Shown in pieces: positions 12,101-21,838 of a stretch of 64,000 bases of DNA. Source of the stretch: Caprimulgus europaeus (Eukaryota > Chordata > Aves > Caprimulgiformes > Caprimulgidae); the NCBI GenBank assembly GCA_907165065.1, contig OU015541.1, positions 3,906,001 through 3,970,000 on the forward strand. Reading direction: 5' to 3'. Position numbers and translations under genes: made by a program. Under the pieces are notes generated by a model, which saw only the letters and a list, made by a program, of their open reading frames with translations, was not told the origin of the DNA and did not search any database. The stretch's first letter is position 1, and every line of letters begins with the position of its first letter.

Positions 12101-15100
12101 GGAGCTTTGTGATTATAAATATTTGTTGTTTTTTAATAGAAATAGGTTACTGCTTTACTTTGTATCACAGAAAGTGGAATATTAGTTTTCCTGTAAGGTA
12201 TAACTTACCTAAAGAAACTTACATACCTTAAAATGTGCTGATTCTGGATCAATGAATGTATTTGTTAGGATCACAACTTACAAGTTGGTTGTTAGGGTTT
12301 GTTCTTCTCACCTGGTCTTAGCCTTAATTATTTCTCAGATAATTTACGGTTCTTTTTTTCTTATTGTTTGCAGGTTATCCAACAGTCTCAAAAAGCAGGG
12401 GCATTGATAAGGCCTCCACAGGTAACGTTGACCCAGACACCAATGGTAGCATTGCGGCAACCACATAGTCGTATTATGCTCACTACTCCTCAAATTCAAC
12501 TGAATCAACTTCAGACAGGTAAGAGGTCAAGATACTTGGGATGTGCTGTGTTTGATAGCATTAACTAAGGTCTGGTTTATGAATGTCAGTTCTTAAGTGC
12601 CCTATAGCTGTATGATGGCTGTTATACTACTGCTAAAACCTTCAGTGCCTAGTGCCACAGTGGCTGGGGATACATGTATGTCAGAGCAGCGTTTACAGTC
12701 AGAGACATTGTTTGCATACTGGAATTGTGTGGGAGGATCCTGTTTTAGATGGGTGAAATGCTGACAAACTGTTGAGGTAAAGTCTTTGTGCTGGACCTAC
12801 TGCCAATCATTACCCGAGTCTGAACTCTGATACCAGTTTGATGGAGTACAAATCTTGTCTGTCTCTTTGCAGTACCTGTGGTAAAACCAGCAGTATTACC
12901 TGGAAACAAAGCTATCGCCACTGTTTCGACACAAGTAGCTGCTGCTCAGAAGAATAAACTGAAAGAACCTGGGGGAGGCTCTTTTAGGTGAGGAACCATC
13001 CACTTATTTGTGCTCGTGCTGCCCGGGCAGCCTGCTGAACTCAGCGGGAACCTTTCTGGGGTGCTGAATGAGACTGAGTAAACTCACAAGAACTAGGGGT
13101 GGATTTTATGTGGGCAGGTTTGCTACTTTAATAAAGACTTTAGCAAACAGCTGTGGGCATACTTGTGCCAGACTGTTTTAGCATTTAGCTGGCACTAAAG
13201 ATAAATATCAAACCTCACAAACAATTCCTGCCTGGACAAGCAAACACAATTCATTCCTTCGCTCCTCCCGACTCTGCTCGGGTTTTTGGATGTACAGCCT
13301 GTCTTACAGTGATGAGTGCAGGTTGTTATTGTTTTGTGCTAGTGATGGGTCTGGTCTCTTCTCAAGGTGGTGAAACATTTTGTAAGAAAGTGTTTTGAGA
13401 AAACAGTTAGGAAGTACAAAACTACAAAAATACTTTCAGTGTTCTTTGGAATCAAATTATGTTAGTTTTATATCTTATATTATAAAATGCAAAAAAATGA
13501 AATAAAGTATTGAAGTGGAATTCATTGTATGCAGCTGTGGTATTATAGCAGTGTGTGCAGATAAGCACTAAATGTTATGATTGTAATGAGTTTTCCTTTC
13601 TTAAGGGATGATGATGACATTAATGATGTTGCATCGATGGCTGGAGTCAACCTGTCAGAAGAAAGTGCTCGGATATTGGCAACAAACTCTGAGCTAGTAG
13701 GCACATTAACAAGGTCCTGTAAAGACGAAACCTTCCTTTTCCCAGCACCTTTACAAAGAAGGATATTAGAAATAGGTATGTTGATTTTTCTTGAACTTTA
13801 ATAAACAAATTTCACTAGTCTTGGGTTTAATTGAAGACATTTTCTATAGGAATTGATTTGAATAGTTTAAAGTTGCTGGAGTCATGACTTCTTTTATATT
13901 CTGAGGGCAATCATTCAGTTTATGAAAGTAGCATAGTGTTAAGGGGTAGCAAATCTGTAGAGTTACCTTCTGAAGTTATGGCAATTTAACATCCAAATTA
14001 CTGGACCTGGTTAAAATTCTGTCTGTATAAACTGATAAGATGTAACAAAAATCATGACATTGTTTTTTTAAAAAATAAATGCAGAAACACTTTTATCATA
14101 TTTACTTACTAGTTTAGAACTGATGGTAGAACAAAAAGTATTCTTCAATTATTTGTTATACTGTAGCATACAGCATTTATTAATAAACTGTAAATTTAGT
14201 TAAGCTAATGTAAGTTTTAATGTATTCCATTTTCTGTTTAATGCTTGTCTGAAAAATACCTAAAAGCCTTATTTTGCAAACAGCAATTCCATTTCCATGA
14301 CTGAGATTAGCCACTTATTTAGCTGTATTGTAAAATCATTTTTTACAACTGACTTCTGTCCTGGCCATAGGTAAAAAACATGGAATAACAGAAATCCATC
14401 CTGATGTAGTTAGTTATGTATCACATGCTACACAACAAAGACTACAAAACCTCGTGGAAAAATTATCAGAGACTGCTCAACAAAGGAATATTTCTTACAA
14501 GGTAACTGGATTTAATTGCACAAATAAAATGACAAAATGGCACAAATTCAGCAAGCTGTCGTGTTGGCTGTAACATGAGTTCAGGTGTTCTCCATTCTGT
14601 GAAGTTAGGTTGCTTACTTTCTTTGGTTCATCTTAAGTTATTAATACACATGGATGACTGGAACTCTTCAGCTTGCATATACAAAATGTTTTTAAAACAA
14701 ATGCAGAGAAACTGTGCCCTCTCTTTTATTATGTCAAATGTTCCGAGTCTGAGTGATTGTACAATCAAATAGGCAGATAAAAGCACTGCTTTGAATTCTC
14801 CAGAGACTGCAGTCTGACAGATGTGTGTTCTTAATAGATGCAAATGCCTAAACAGCCTTTAAAAAAACCCTACACAGCTCTGTGAAATGTGTTTGTGAGG
14901 TTAAAGCTGTGATGATATTAGTTTAGAAGTCAAAATCTGATGATTCATGGAATTGAATAAAATGCTTTTAAGAATTCTGGCTGGTTTGACTGGTGTAAAT
15001 ACACACTTGCTATTTGTTTGAGAAGGACAAAGTGAACATTTGAACTTTAAATATGTGTGTTCTTCTACAGCACAGTACAAGCTAACAGCTTTGTTTTTAA

Positions 15101-18100
15101 GAAGTGTAATGAGAAACGCGTTTGCTGTGTTTTCAGGATGATGAAAGATACGAACAAGCGAGTGACGTTCGGGCGCAGCTCAAGTTCTTTGAACAACTTG
15201 ATCAAATAGAAAAGCAGCGCAAAGATGAACAAGAAAGGGAGATTTTGATGCGTGCAGCAAAGGCAAGTGCTTGGGTTTCACACGGTTGCAAAGCGTCGTT
15301 TTTGACGTCAAAACCGCGGAGTTTCGTTTTATTCTGAAGCACTTGCAATGAAGAGGAAGGTTCTAATCTTCAGAGATGGAGCTTAATGAATATGTTCTTG
15401 AGCTAGAGCTCTGCTCTGCTTTTCATGGTAGAACATGTGATACAACTTGTTTGACAGTCTCATTGCATTTTCCCAAATTAAAGTAGGTCTTAAAACTTAG
15501 CTTTTGCACTTTGCGTTGTGAAAAAGATTAATTTTATAGTTTGGTGGTTCTCTTAAATGGAACAGAGAGGTTACAGGTGCTTTGAAGAGTAGAAATAGAA
15601 TTCAGAAAGATTTTTACAAGTTGGAGAAATACAATAAATAGGAAGCAGTTGATATAAGCAGAAATGTGAGCATTAGGCTTTGTGGTTTTACTCATTGACC
15701 CGAATATAGGATAGATATGACTAACTAGGCAGGAGCGCTCCAGAAATAATTCACAAAATAACTTAAGGTGTTGGGTTTGTGATCCAGTATGAGTTGGTAA
15801 TGTCAAAATCCAGCTTTTGCAGTGCAATATTTGCACTTAAGTTGTGAACTAACACCTTTGTTTCAGTTGGTTCCTGTTAGACCTGAGCTGGAATACTCTA
15901 CCCAGTTTTTTGGCCCTACACCAAGTAGAATTCATAAGAAAACTGATTTAGAGGTCTAGGAAATGTGGTCTATGAAATAAGATTAGAGAGTAAGTCTGTT
16001 TACTTTAGAAAAGACTGGGATGAGACATAAGTCTTCATGACTGTGTTTTCTGTATTCATTTAATTCCCTGTGTTTGTGCCTGCAGTGCAGCAGGGAAGAC
16101 ACAAGTTAGTCATTAGGAAAGTGTTTTTAATTGTATGTGAGCACTGAATTAAAATTATTTTGTTGTTGGTCTAAAGAATGTATGGGGTTATCAACAGTCA
16201 GGATTTGTTTGAATACAGTTAGTCTTGCCTTATGTGAGAGTATGGATAAAAGACTGTCTTGAAGTTCTTCCTGTTTTCTGTTTGTTGACTTCTTGGAAAA
16301 ACCCAAGAACCGAAGACAATTGATACATGTAAAAAAAAGCAAAGGCAAATGTGTTTTAATAGTATTGGGCAGTAAAGTTTGCTGAAATTACACATAGGTA
16401 TTCCCCACTTCCTGCTGAAGCTTAAGAAAAACCTTTATATGCTATGTAAAACTAGTAATCTTTAATTACTTTTGCAAGTTAATTAATTTTTCTTTCATTT
16501 TCTCCAACCATTCCATGTTCATCCTTTATCAAATAGTCTCGATCTCGACAAGAGGATCCGGAACAGCTTCGGTTGAAACAGAAGGCCAAGGAGGTAAGTG
16601 TTCACCTTAACACAAACTTTTATTCTGGGAATTGAAAGAAAAATAATTAACTGTACTTGTTCTGGCCAATGCAGATGCAGCAACAAGAGCTAGCACAGAT
16701 GAGACAGAGGGATGCCAACCTGACTGCGTTAGCTGCGATTGGTCCCAGGAAGAAAAGGAAAGTAGATTCACCGGGGTCTGGATCAGGGACAGAGGTACAG
16801 TATAACTGCAATCTTTGATTTTGCTGTGTCAGCCCCTGTAAAAACCTTTCTGTTCTGAGCTTTTTCCCTGATTTGTGGAAGCTTTCTGAGCAGCAGAGGG
16901 ATATTTTGTGTTCAGATTTGCTTGCTGCCAGACAAGGATCAATTTTAACATCAGTGTAGCATCATAGGGAATAAAATTTGAGTTGTCGTTCCTTGATTCA
17001 TGGAATTGGAGGAATGTTAGAAAAGCCATCTTCTCTCAAGTCTCTGCTCTTTTGGACCTTCATAGTTTTGGGAAGAGATTGTTGTGGTTGTAGCCAATCT
17101 AACTAAATAAGAGTGCAGAGTAATGCCACTGAGGTGAGTGCAGTGGTAGAATTGAATCACGGCTAAGTTTGACAGCAGGAGCTTCAGGCTGTAGGAACTT
17201 GCATCTTTCTCTCTTCAGCTGTTGATTGGCCTTAGTTTCAGATCTCTGCAGCAGATGAGTTTGACCAATTCCATCTGATTATGATGTTATCTTGCACGTC
17301 CTTTCTGTATTCTATTGTTTAATCTGGCCTTTTAAAACTTGATCTGCAGACTTAAGTATCAGTATGCTCAGGATCTGATTAGTTTAATGTTAATTTAAAT
17401 TCAAGTAGGTTAGTAGACTATCTGCTGTATTTCTAAAGTTAATAACAGGAAATAATATAAAATTGCTTTCTGCAAGACATTATTAAATGCAGGATTTCTC
17501 TGGTGTTTAAAAAAACCCCAAAATCTTCTTGAAACTTGTCATTTACAGGGCCAAAAGCTGTCTTCATAATCTGAGGACTGTTCCCTGCAGAGTTTTGTGT
17601 TTGATAACAAGTGACAGGATTGTAATAGTTTAATAATTGTTTGTTGCTCCCTGAGCTTTCCAGATTTTTAGTGCTGAAGCATCTGAGGTGTAGAAAAGCC
17701 TCTTGTTTCAAAAGAATTTACCTTGTTTTATATTAAATGGCTGGAAGCAATAATTTACATGTACTTGATATAAAATGTTAGAGAACAATATGAATACCAG
17801 TAAGTGATACTTTTATTTATTAAAAAATGAAGCCTCTTGAGCATCTTTTAAAGTAATTTAGACTTTTACTAAAATGCCTGTAACTGATAATAAGACTTAT
17901 TTTGATATAAGTTAACAATTTACTGTATTAAAAGTTTATAAATGTGGTTTAAAATGATAAAAATTGCAGAATGTGGTACTTTTACAAAGATAGATGTGTC
18001 TATAAATGAAGTTGTCCCTGAGGAATACACCAAAGTATCTCATGCAGCGTTAATGTTGGCATTGCTTACTTATGCATGCTCAACTGTGCAATGTTAATAG

Positions 18101-20954
18101 TCTGTTAATGTCACTTAGGTTAGGGAATATATTTTACATCTACTGTGAACACTTGTTTGTATTTCATCTAAATCTGACTAATTTAGTTATCCTAGATTAA
18201 TCACTTACTGGTTAACCAATTAACTACAGGTTTCCTGGAAATCCAATCTTTTTGTCTGTTTAATTAAGAACCAGCTGCTTTTGATCTGATAGACTCACAG
18301 CTGTGCTTTTGCTGCTGTGTCACTTGACATTTTTAAATTGAGCTCCACTTGTCACCGTTTGTGTGCAGTTTGTAGCTAAGGCGTATTAGAAGTGTGGAAA
18401 ATGAGGTTTGGCATTACTTAGACACAGATTTGTAAAGTAAGCTTTTGATGTCTAGGAATGCTAAATCTTGATTACATGTAAAATCACTTCTAAGAAGTAA
18501 TTGTACTGTTTTGTTTCAAAATTTAACAAAAGAGGTTACTGTCAGATTTTGAGTTTTATGTCTGTGTGGTTTTATTGAAAGCTACCAAAAAAAAGTCTTA
18601 TTCCATACCCACAGGAGTAGCATAGTTCTGTCTCTTTAAAGACTCCTGAAATTTTCCCTTTTGCATTTAAAGTATTCTAGTCTACATAATAAAATCAGGC
18701 TTGAGCTTCTACTAAAAGATATTTTAAAACTAAAAATTAAAACCCCTTCCAGTCATTCTTTCTATTGTCTTGTTGTAGTTGTATGTATGTATTTGACAAA
18801 ATTTGGTTAGCACCCAGTGCTCTCCTGCAGCTTCTAATTTCCATTGAAGTTGATGGAAATTAGGCACCTAAGTTGTGCAAGTGCCTTAAAATATTCCTTT
18901 GAAAATCCAGCCTTTAAACCCTTCTAACTGCAGGAGTTCAGTGATTTGGTGCTTCCTGGTTCAACGGGTAACTTGCTTGAGAGACAAAAGTCTGACTTCA
19001 CTGTTAGGGTGGTGAAGCAGGAATACCTGTGCTGAGCACAGTATATCACTCACCCAGAGATGATGATTTCCAGTGCAAGTTTTGATTGATTTCTTAATCA
19101 ATACTGTGAACTGATCATAAATACACTACTCACATGGGGAGAGGACTCTGTCAGTGTGAGCCTCAGCAGCTTATCCCTGTGGCTTTTGCATTACACTACA
19201 TTTTGGCTTTTCTCAAGTCTGGGGTATTCTTATTTAGAACAATCTTTCACAATTCTCCAGACTCTTGGGAAGATAAATAAAAAAAATATAATAAATAAAA
19301 TAATAAATAATAAAATAAATAATAATAAAAAAAAAGATAAACTTTATTCACCAGTGGGGAGTGTGTTTGGACCTTCTGGGGTCACTAGGTATTGAAGTTC
19401 CATTAAAAAAGAAAATAAAAAGTTATGCTAGTAAATGAAATTGGAAGGAAAGAAGTTAATCCATAGGTAAGCCACAGAAATATAACCTGCTCCAGATCAC
19501 TCAGAGTGCATTCATTATTTACATAAATAGACAAAGAGGAAGGTGTCAGCAGCAGGCAACTGCCAAAAAGGTTGCTGACTAATATTTGAGGAGAAAGCTG
19601 GCTTTTTGGTCTCTGCGTGCCATCTGCTGGTGACTGTGCCTTCGTGCAGGCCAGGAGGAGCAGGGAGGCTGCTCAGGGTGGCTTTAGTCGCTGCTGTTCT
19701 GAGCTCTGCTGCTCTTGAAGAGCTGTCCCTGCTGCACCCTGCCCTCCTGCCAGCCACAAGCCAGGCTGCACCCCTCGTACTACCGAGGAGGTGTTTCTGG
19801 TGCCTGTGCCCAGGGTGTGATTAAATCCCAGTCTTCAGTGACAGAGGCACCTTGTTACTGGGTGGCGTTCCTGACGGTGCTGATGGCTTTAAAGCACTCC
19901 AGGATTTCCTTGCTTGTGTAAAGGAAGGGATAACAGGTAGAGAAGAGTTGCATTAATCATATGTATCCTGTCAGAACTGTGTTTTCTGCAAGTGGAAATG
20001 CACTGGAGTTTGCCCCAGCAGACTTTGAAGCATTAGAACTCGCTTACCAGGCAGTGTACATTCTAAACAGCTGCAGGATGTGAGTATCTCTAAAGATATC
20101 AGAGAATTATTTTTTTTGCCTCCTGTTTTTTTCAAAGTGACAAATATGATTATACACTACTTGTTTATTTCACCAGTTTGTGTGGAAAACTACTAGTGTG
20201 TACCAGAGGGATAAATGTTGCTGAATGATGATGAAGAATTCAGAGATCATTAGGGAATGTCTGACTGTGTCTAGGATAGCTGCTTCTTAATATAATCCTG
20301 AGCTTGGCTACAGCTGTTGTCACCAAAAGGAGAGCTCATGGCAACCTACCATGAAGATCAGGAGAGATCTAGGGCTTTATTCAAGACCTTATGGTCCAGG
20401 GAAATAGGGCTGCTCCCCAGTTCTTCAGGAACTCTAGGCTGCTCTTGGGATCTGTATGCCAGTGTTGTGAGGAGTACTGCTTCTTCTGTTCTGTTTCACT
20501 TGTTGGAATTGCCTATCATAACTTTTGGCCTTCCTAAAGATCAAAGCACTGCTTTGTGTTTGTTTGTTTGTTTTTGTCTATGTTAAATATCACTGAAAGC
20601 TTCTGATTGTTCAACTATTGTTTAGAAATGAGAATTAAAAAGAAATCTCAGATCTGGTAGCGTACAACACACTGTTTGATGGCTTCCTGTACGTGGTCAC
20701 TGAGTTCTTACCTCCCAGATTTTCTTTGAAAAGTTTTGGAATACCTGGGAGTGCTGACATGTTCTGATTTCTCTTCTCATTTGCAGGGATCTGGTTCAAG
20801 TGCAGCAGTCCCAGGCAGCTCTGGAGTCGGAACAACCAGACAGTTTACGCGACAAAGGATAACGCGGGTGAACCTCAGGGACCTCATATTTTGTTTAGAA
20901 AATGAGCGAGAGACAAGCCATTCACTATTGCTATACAAAGCATTCCTTAAGTAA
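6013..20954 (+). CDS. TAF4: TAF4, TFIID subunit 4 (exons 2-15, 3' part of gene, spliced)
   Basis: Fourteen exons join in one open frame of 633 residues plus stop. TAF4 is a core TFIID subunit that dimerises with TAF12 through an H2A-like histone fold and serves as a coactivator platform in the nucleus. In visible-residue numbering: Q/T/P-rich activator-binding segments (1-135 and about 225-376), the TAFH/NHR1 helical domain (about 136-225), the DDDDINDVASMAGVNL block opening the conserved C-terminal region (about 378), histone-fold helices around PLQRRILEIGKKHG and the following HPDVVSYVSHATQQRLQ (about 426-475), a charged coiled-coil stretch (about 478-560), the basic PRKKRKVD nuclear-localisation-like motif, and the conserved end LLLYKAFLK. 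The wording is that of TAF4 as I remember the human protein, not of its paralogue TAF4B. All introns are GT-AG except one GC-AG. The large N-terminal exon 1 is outside the window. I see no frameshift or internal stop. Confidence 0.97.
6180..6703 (+). other. TAF4 intron 2
   Basis: 524 bp, GT-AG, phase 0, acceptor CTCCTCCCCAG. I see nothing else in it. Confidence 0.9.
6704..6823 (+). CDS. TAF4: TAF4 exon 3
   Basis: 40 codons, phase 0 at both ends, donor GTGAGT at 6824. It reads APGTPIIARQVTPTTIIKQ and then a T/Q-rich run ending PPVVQ. It is part of the glutamine-rich activator-contact region and carries no enzymatic motif. Confidence 0.95.
6824..8500 (+). other. TAF4 intron 3
   Basis: 1,677 bp, GT-AG, phase 0, acceptor TTCTCTACAG. 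It is AT-rich, with no recognisable repeat or RNA gene. Confidence 0.88.
8501..8620 (+). CDS. TAF4: TAF4 exon 4
   Basis: 40 codons, phase 0 at both ends, donor GTAAGA at 8621. It encodes PQIVLGGTAQTTTLGTATAV and on to TSTAAT, a threonine-rich linker just before the TAFH domain. Exons 3 and 4 have the same length (120 bp) and the same phase, so skipping either would keep the frame. Confidence 0.95.
8621..9298 (+). other. TAF4 intron 4
   Basis: 678 bp, GT-AG, phase 0, acceptor CCTGTGACAG. A short alternating purine/pyrimidine stretch (TATATACATACACATATATA type) lies at about 8674-8704. I see nothing else. Confidence 0.88.
9299..9421 (+). CDS. TAF4: TAF4 exon 5, first half of TAFH domain
   Basis: 41 codons, phase 0, donor GTAAGA at 9422. 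It encodes ETMENVKKCKNFLSTLIKLA followed by SSGKQ and a helix ending VKELVQNLL. This is the start of the TAFH (ETO/NHR1-like) helical domain, which in TAF4-family proteins binds hydrophobic peptides of transcription regulators such as E-proteins. Confidence 0.96.
9422..9556 (+). other. TAF4 intron 5
   Basis: A 135-bp GT-AG intron that splits the TAFH domain in phase 0 between LVQNLL and DGKIEAEDF. Confidence 0.92.
9557..9646 (+). CDS. TAF4: TAF4 exon 6, second part of TAFH domain
   Basis: 30 codons, phase 0 at both ends, donor GTAACT at 9647. It encodes DGKIEAEDFTSRLYRELNSS and PQPYLVPFLK, the helix with the conserved F..RLYRELNSSPQPYLVPFLK signature of the TAFH fold. Confidence 0.96.
9647..10732 (+). 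other. TAF4 intron 6
   Basis: 1,086 bp, GT-AG, phase 0, acceptor CTCTTTTCAG. No repeat or gene recognised. Confidence 0.88.
10733..10984 (+). CDS. TAF4: TAF4 exon 7
   Basis: 84 codons, phase 0, donor GTATGT at 10985. It finishes the TAFH region with RSLPALRQLTPDSAAFIQQS, then a glutamine-rich run and a Ser/Thr/Val-rich stretch (VLLSSSVQRTAGKATATVTS) ending QGQSTPL. It is the longest exon in the window. The glutamine-rich part is codon-mixed (CAA/CAG/ACG), so it is not a simple triplet repeat. Confidence 0.95.
10985..12373 (+). other. TAF4 intron 7
   Basis: 1,389 bp, GT-AG, phase 0, acceptor TTGTTTGCAG. It contains a perfect 22-bp palindrome at 11387-11408 centred on TATTAATTAATA. I see nothing else. 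Confidence 0.88.
11387..11408. repeat. Perfect 22-bp palindrome in TAF4 intron 7
   Basis: Every base pairs with its mirror, with no loop: the outer arms ATGTGT and ACACAT flank the self-complementary core ATTAATTAAT. The next pair outward fails. No function can be read from it. Confidence 0.85.
12374..12518 (+). CDS. TAF4: TAF4 exon 8
   Basis: 48 codons plus one base, ending phase 1, donor GTAAGA at 12519. It encodes VIQQSQKAGALIRPPQVTLT, then QTPMVALRQPHSRIMLTTP and QIQLNQLQT. Compared with the human protein as I remember it (TTPQQIQL), one glutamine is missing at TTPQIQL. Confidence 0.95.
12519..12872 (+). other. TAF4 intron 8
   Basis: 354 bp, GT-AG, phase 1, acceptor CTCTTTGCAG. Nothing else seen. 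Confidence 0.9.
12873..12987 (+). CDS. TAF4: TAF4 exon 9
   Basis: It opens by completing a split valine codon (g|ta), reads PVVKPAVLPGNKAIATVST and on to KEPGGGSF, and ends two bases into an arginine codon; donor GTGAGG at 12988. It is the linker between the Q/T-rich half and the conserved C-terminal TAF4 domain. Confidence 0.95.
12988..13605 (+). other. TAF4 intron 9
   Basis: 618 bp, GT-AG, phase 2, acceptor CCTTTCTTAAG. No repeat recognised. Confidence 0.88.
13606..13775 (+). CDS. TAF4: TAF4 exon 10, start of conserved C-terminal domain
   Basis: It completes the split Arg, then encodes DDDDINDVASMAGVNLSEES, ARILATNSELVGTLTRSCKD and the beginning of the histone-fold helix (PLQRRILEI). It ends one base into a glycine codon; donor GTATGT at 13776. 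This is the most conserved part of TAF4/TAF4B proteins and begins the TAF12-binding region. Confidence 0.97.
13776..14370 (+). other. TAF4 intron 10
   Basis: 595 bp, GT-AG, phase 1, acceptor CTGGCCATAG. It is strongly AT-rich, with no repeat recognised. Confidence 0.88.
14371..14501 (+). CDS. TAF4: TAF4 exon 11, histone-fold helices
   Basis: It completes the split Gly and then encodes KKHGITEIHPDVVSYVSHAT and QQRLQNLVEKLSETAQQR plus NISYK, ending in phase 0; donor GTAACT at 14502. This is the loop and long second helix of the H2A-like histone fold that pairs with TAF12 in TFIID. Confidence 0.97.
14502..15136 (+). other. TAF4 intron 11
   Basis: 635 bp, GT-AG, phase 0, acceptor GTGTTTTCAG. 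Nothing else seen. Confidence 0.88.
15137..15262 (+). CDS. TAF4: TAF4 exon 12 (ends at a GC donor)
   Basis: 42 codons, phase 0 at both ends: DDERYEQASDVRAQLKFFEQ, LDQIEKQRKDEQEREILMRA, AK. It is a highly charged helical segment after the histone fold. The splice donor is GCAAGT at 15263, giving AAAG|GCAAGT, a standard GC-type donor. Reading through would add residues and then a stop at about 15337, whereas splicing restores the AAK|SRSRQ junction of the human protein. Confidence 0.95.
15263..16536 (+). other. TAF4 intron 12, GC-AG type
   Basis: 1,274 bp with GC at its 5' end and AG at its 3' end (acceptor TCAAATAG), phase 0. The pyrimidine tract lies further upstream (TTTTTCTTTCATTTTCTCC near 16487-16505). 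No repeat recognised inside. Confidence 0.9.
16537..16593 (+). CDS. TAF4: TAF4 exon 13
   Basis: A 19-codon micro-exon, SRSRQEDPEQLRLKQKAKE, phase 0 at both ends, with the strong donor GAG|GTAAGT at 16594. It continues the charged helix. Confidence 0.96.
16594..16674 (+). other. TAF4 intron 13 (81 bp)
   Basis: The shortest intron in the window, GT-AG, phase 0. Its length, 81 bp, is a multiple of three, but its first in-frame codons are followed quickly by a stop (GTA AGT GTT CAC CTT AAC ACA AAC TTT...TGA), so retention would not yield a through-frame product. Confidence 0.93.
16675..16794 (+). CDS. TAF4: TAF4 exon 14 with basic NLS-like motif
   Basis: 40 codons, phase 0: MQQQELAQMRQRDANLTALA, then AIGPRKKRKVD and a Gly/Ser linker ending GTE; donor GTACAG at 16795. 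The PRKKRKVD motif closely resembles the SV40 large-T nuclear localisation signal (PKKKRKV) and is also in mammalian TAF4. Confidence 0.95.
18808..18915. repeat. Probable ancient amniote interspersed repeat (family not named)
   Basis: The stretch contains CTAATTTCCAT, an 8-bp spacer and its 11-bp complement ATGGAAATTAG, followed by GCACCTAAG and later CCTTTGAAAATCCAGCC. The layout (a 'CCATTGAAGT..ATGGGAGTTAGGCACCTAAATACCTTTGA.AATCTGG'-like consensus) recurs in many turtle, crocodile and bird introns as I recall. I cannot name the family without a repeat library. Confidence 0.5.
19274..19339. repeat. AT-rich AATA/AATAAA low-complexity run
   Basis: A run of imperfect AATAA/AATAAT units ending in an A-tract inside intron 14. 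It contains several AATAAA hexamers that are unlikely to be used, being deep in an intron with no supporting context. Confidence 0.8.
20787..20954 (+). CDS. TAF4: TAF4 exon 15 (terminal coding part) and stop
   Basis: 55 codons plus TAA at 20952-20954. It reads GSGSSAAVPGSSGVGTTRQF, then TRQRITRVNLRDLIFCLENE and RETSHSLLLYKAFLK. The end is the invariant TAF4 C terminus; the VNLRDLIFCLE segment is conserved throughout TAF4/TAF4B proteins. Confidence 0.97.
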   Translation, partial: GSGSSAAVPGSSGVGTTRQFTRQRITRVNLRDLIFCLENERETSHSLLLYKAFLK

Positions 20955-21830
20955 AGTGGAAAAGATCAAGGTATTTTTGACGGAGAGAGACGCCTGAGGA
21001 CATTTTTTTATATATTTGCAAATTACGCCTTTTTGTAACAAGCAAATGGGATATTGTTTAAAAAAAAAAACCAACCACCTCTTTCCATGGAACAGTTTTA
21101 TATTCCTGTTTATAAATAAACTCTTCAGTATGAGAGATACACATTTCTGTAACAGTGAGGATGCTTACAAGGCCTGTGGATACTATAAAAGGACAATTAA
21201 ATTTTAACTCATCTCTTGATTGAGTGGCCTTCTTGCCAAACAAGCCATATATAAAGACTGATGGAATCGTTCAGCAAATAACTAGCTACCCTTTGTCAGC
21301 CCTGTAGCAGTTTCAACATTAATTGTGCATTTTAGTTCAGTTTTATTCAACTAAATCAATTATATAGGCATATGTCTACAGCAGATGACCTCATTTCATT
21401 TAGCTTTTTTTTTTTAAACAGTCAGTTAGCAAAGCAAACTGATTTTTTTAAGAATATTTATCTTTTCCCCAAAATGTTCAAAATCTAGAGGGATATACAG
21501 TTAATTTTAAACATAACCTCAATTTTAATCACATTATTGCTTATTAGAGGCCCTGAAATCCCATAAAGGAGGGTTACTTCTGAATGTTTTAGCAGCATCT
21601 GTAAAAATGCATTTTATTTGCTATAGTTTGTAAAGCTGTAAAGTTAAAAAAGGAAAAAAAAGGAAAAAAAGAGAAACCTTTTCAGCATAAATATATTTTA
21701 CTTGCACTGTGTTTTTTAGCTAAAGTGAAAGCTTAGATAAAATAAAATCAAAGTTGAGAGGAATCATCAAAAGACTGTTTCTCAGTGTGAATCAAGTGTT
21801 GAAAAATGGTTGGTGTATTTTGTCAGTAAT

Positions 21831-21838
21831 TGTACATA
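21831..21838 (+). promoter_or_regulatory. Pumilio-type element UGUACAUA
   Basis: Exact match to the UGUANAUA consensus bound by PUM1/PUM2, lying in the sense strand of the TAF4 3' UTR. Confidence 0.45.

Larger units (their letters stand above)
16795..20786 (+). other. TAF4 intron 14
   Basis: 3,992 bp, GT-AG, phase 0, acceptor CTCATTTGCAG; the largest complete intron here. It holds a probable ancient amniote repeat at about 18808-18915, an A/T-rich AATA-type low-complexity run at about 19274-19339, and no supportable gene. Short open frames at 19606-19824 and 20317-20586 are unsupported. Confidence 0.88.

Noticed and set aside
6013-20954. TAF4B instead of TAF4
   Set aside because: The glutamine-rich exons (PIIARQVTPTTIIKQ, RIMLTTPQ) and the CDH4 neighbour match TAF4 rather than the paralogue.
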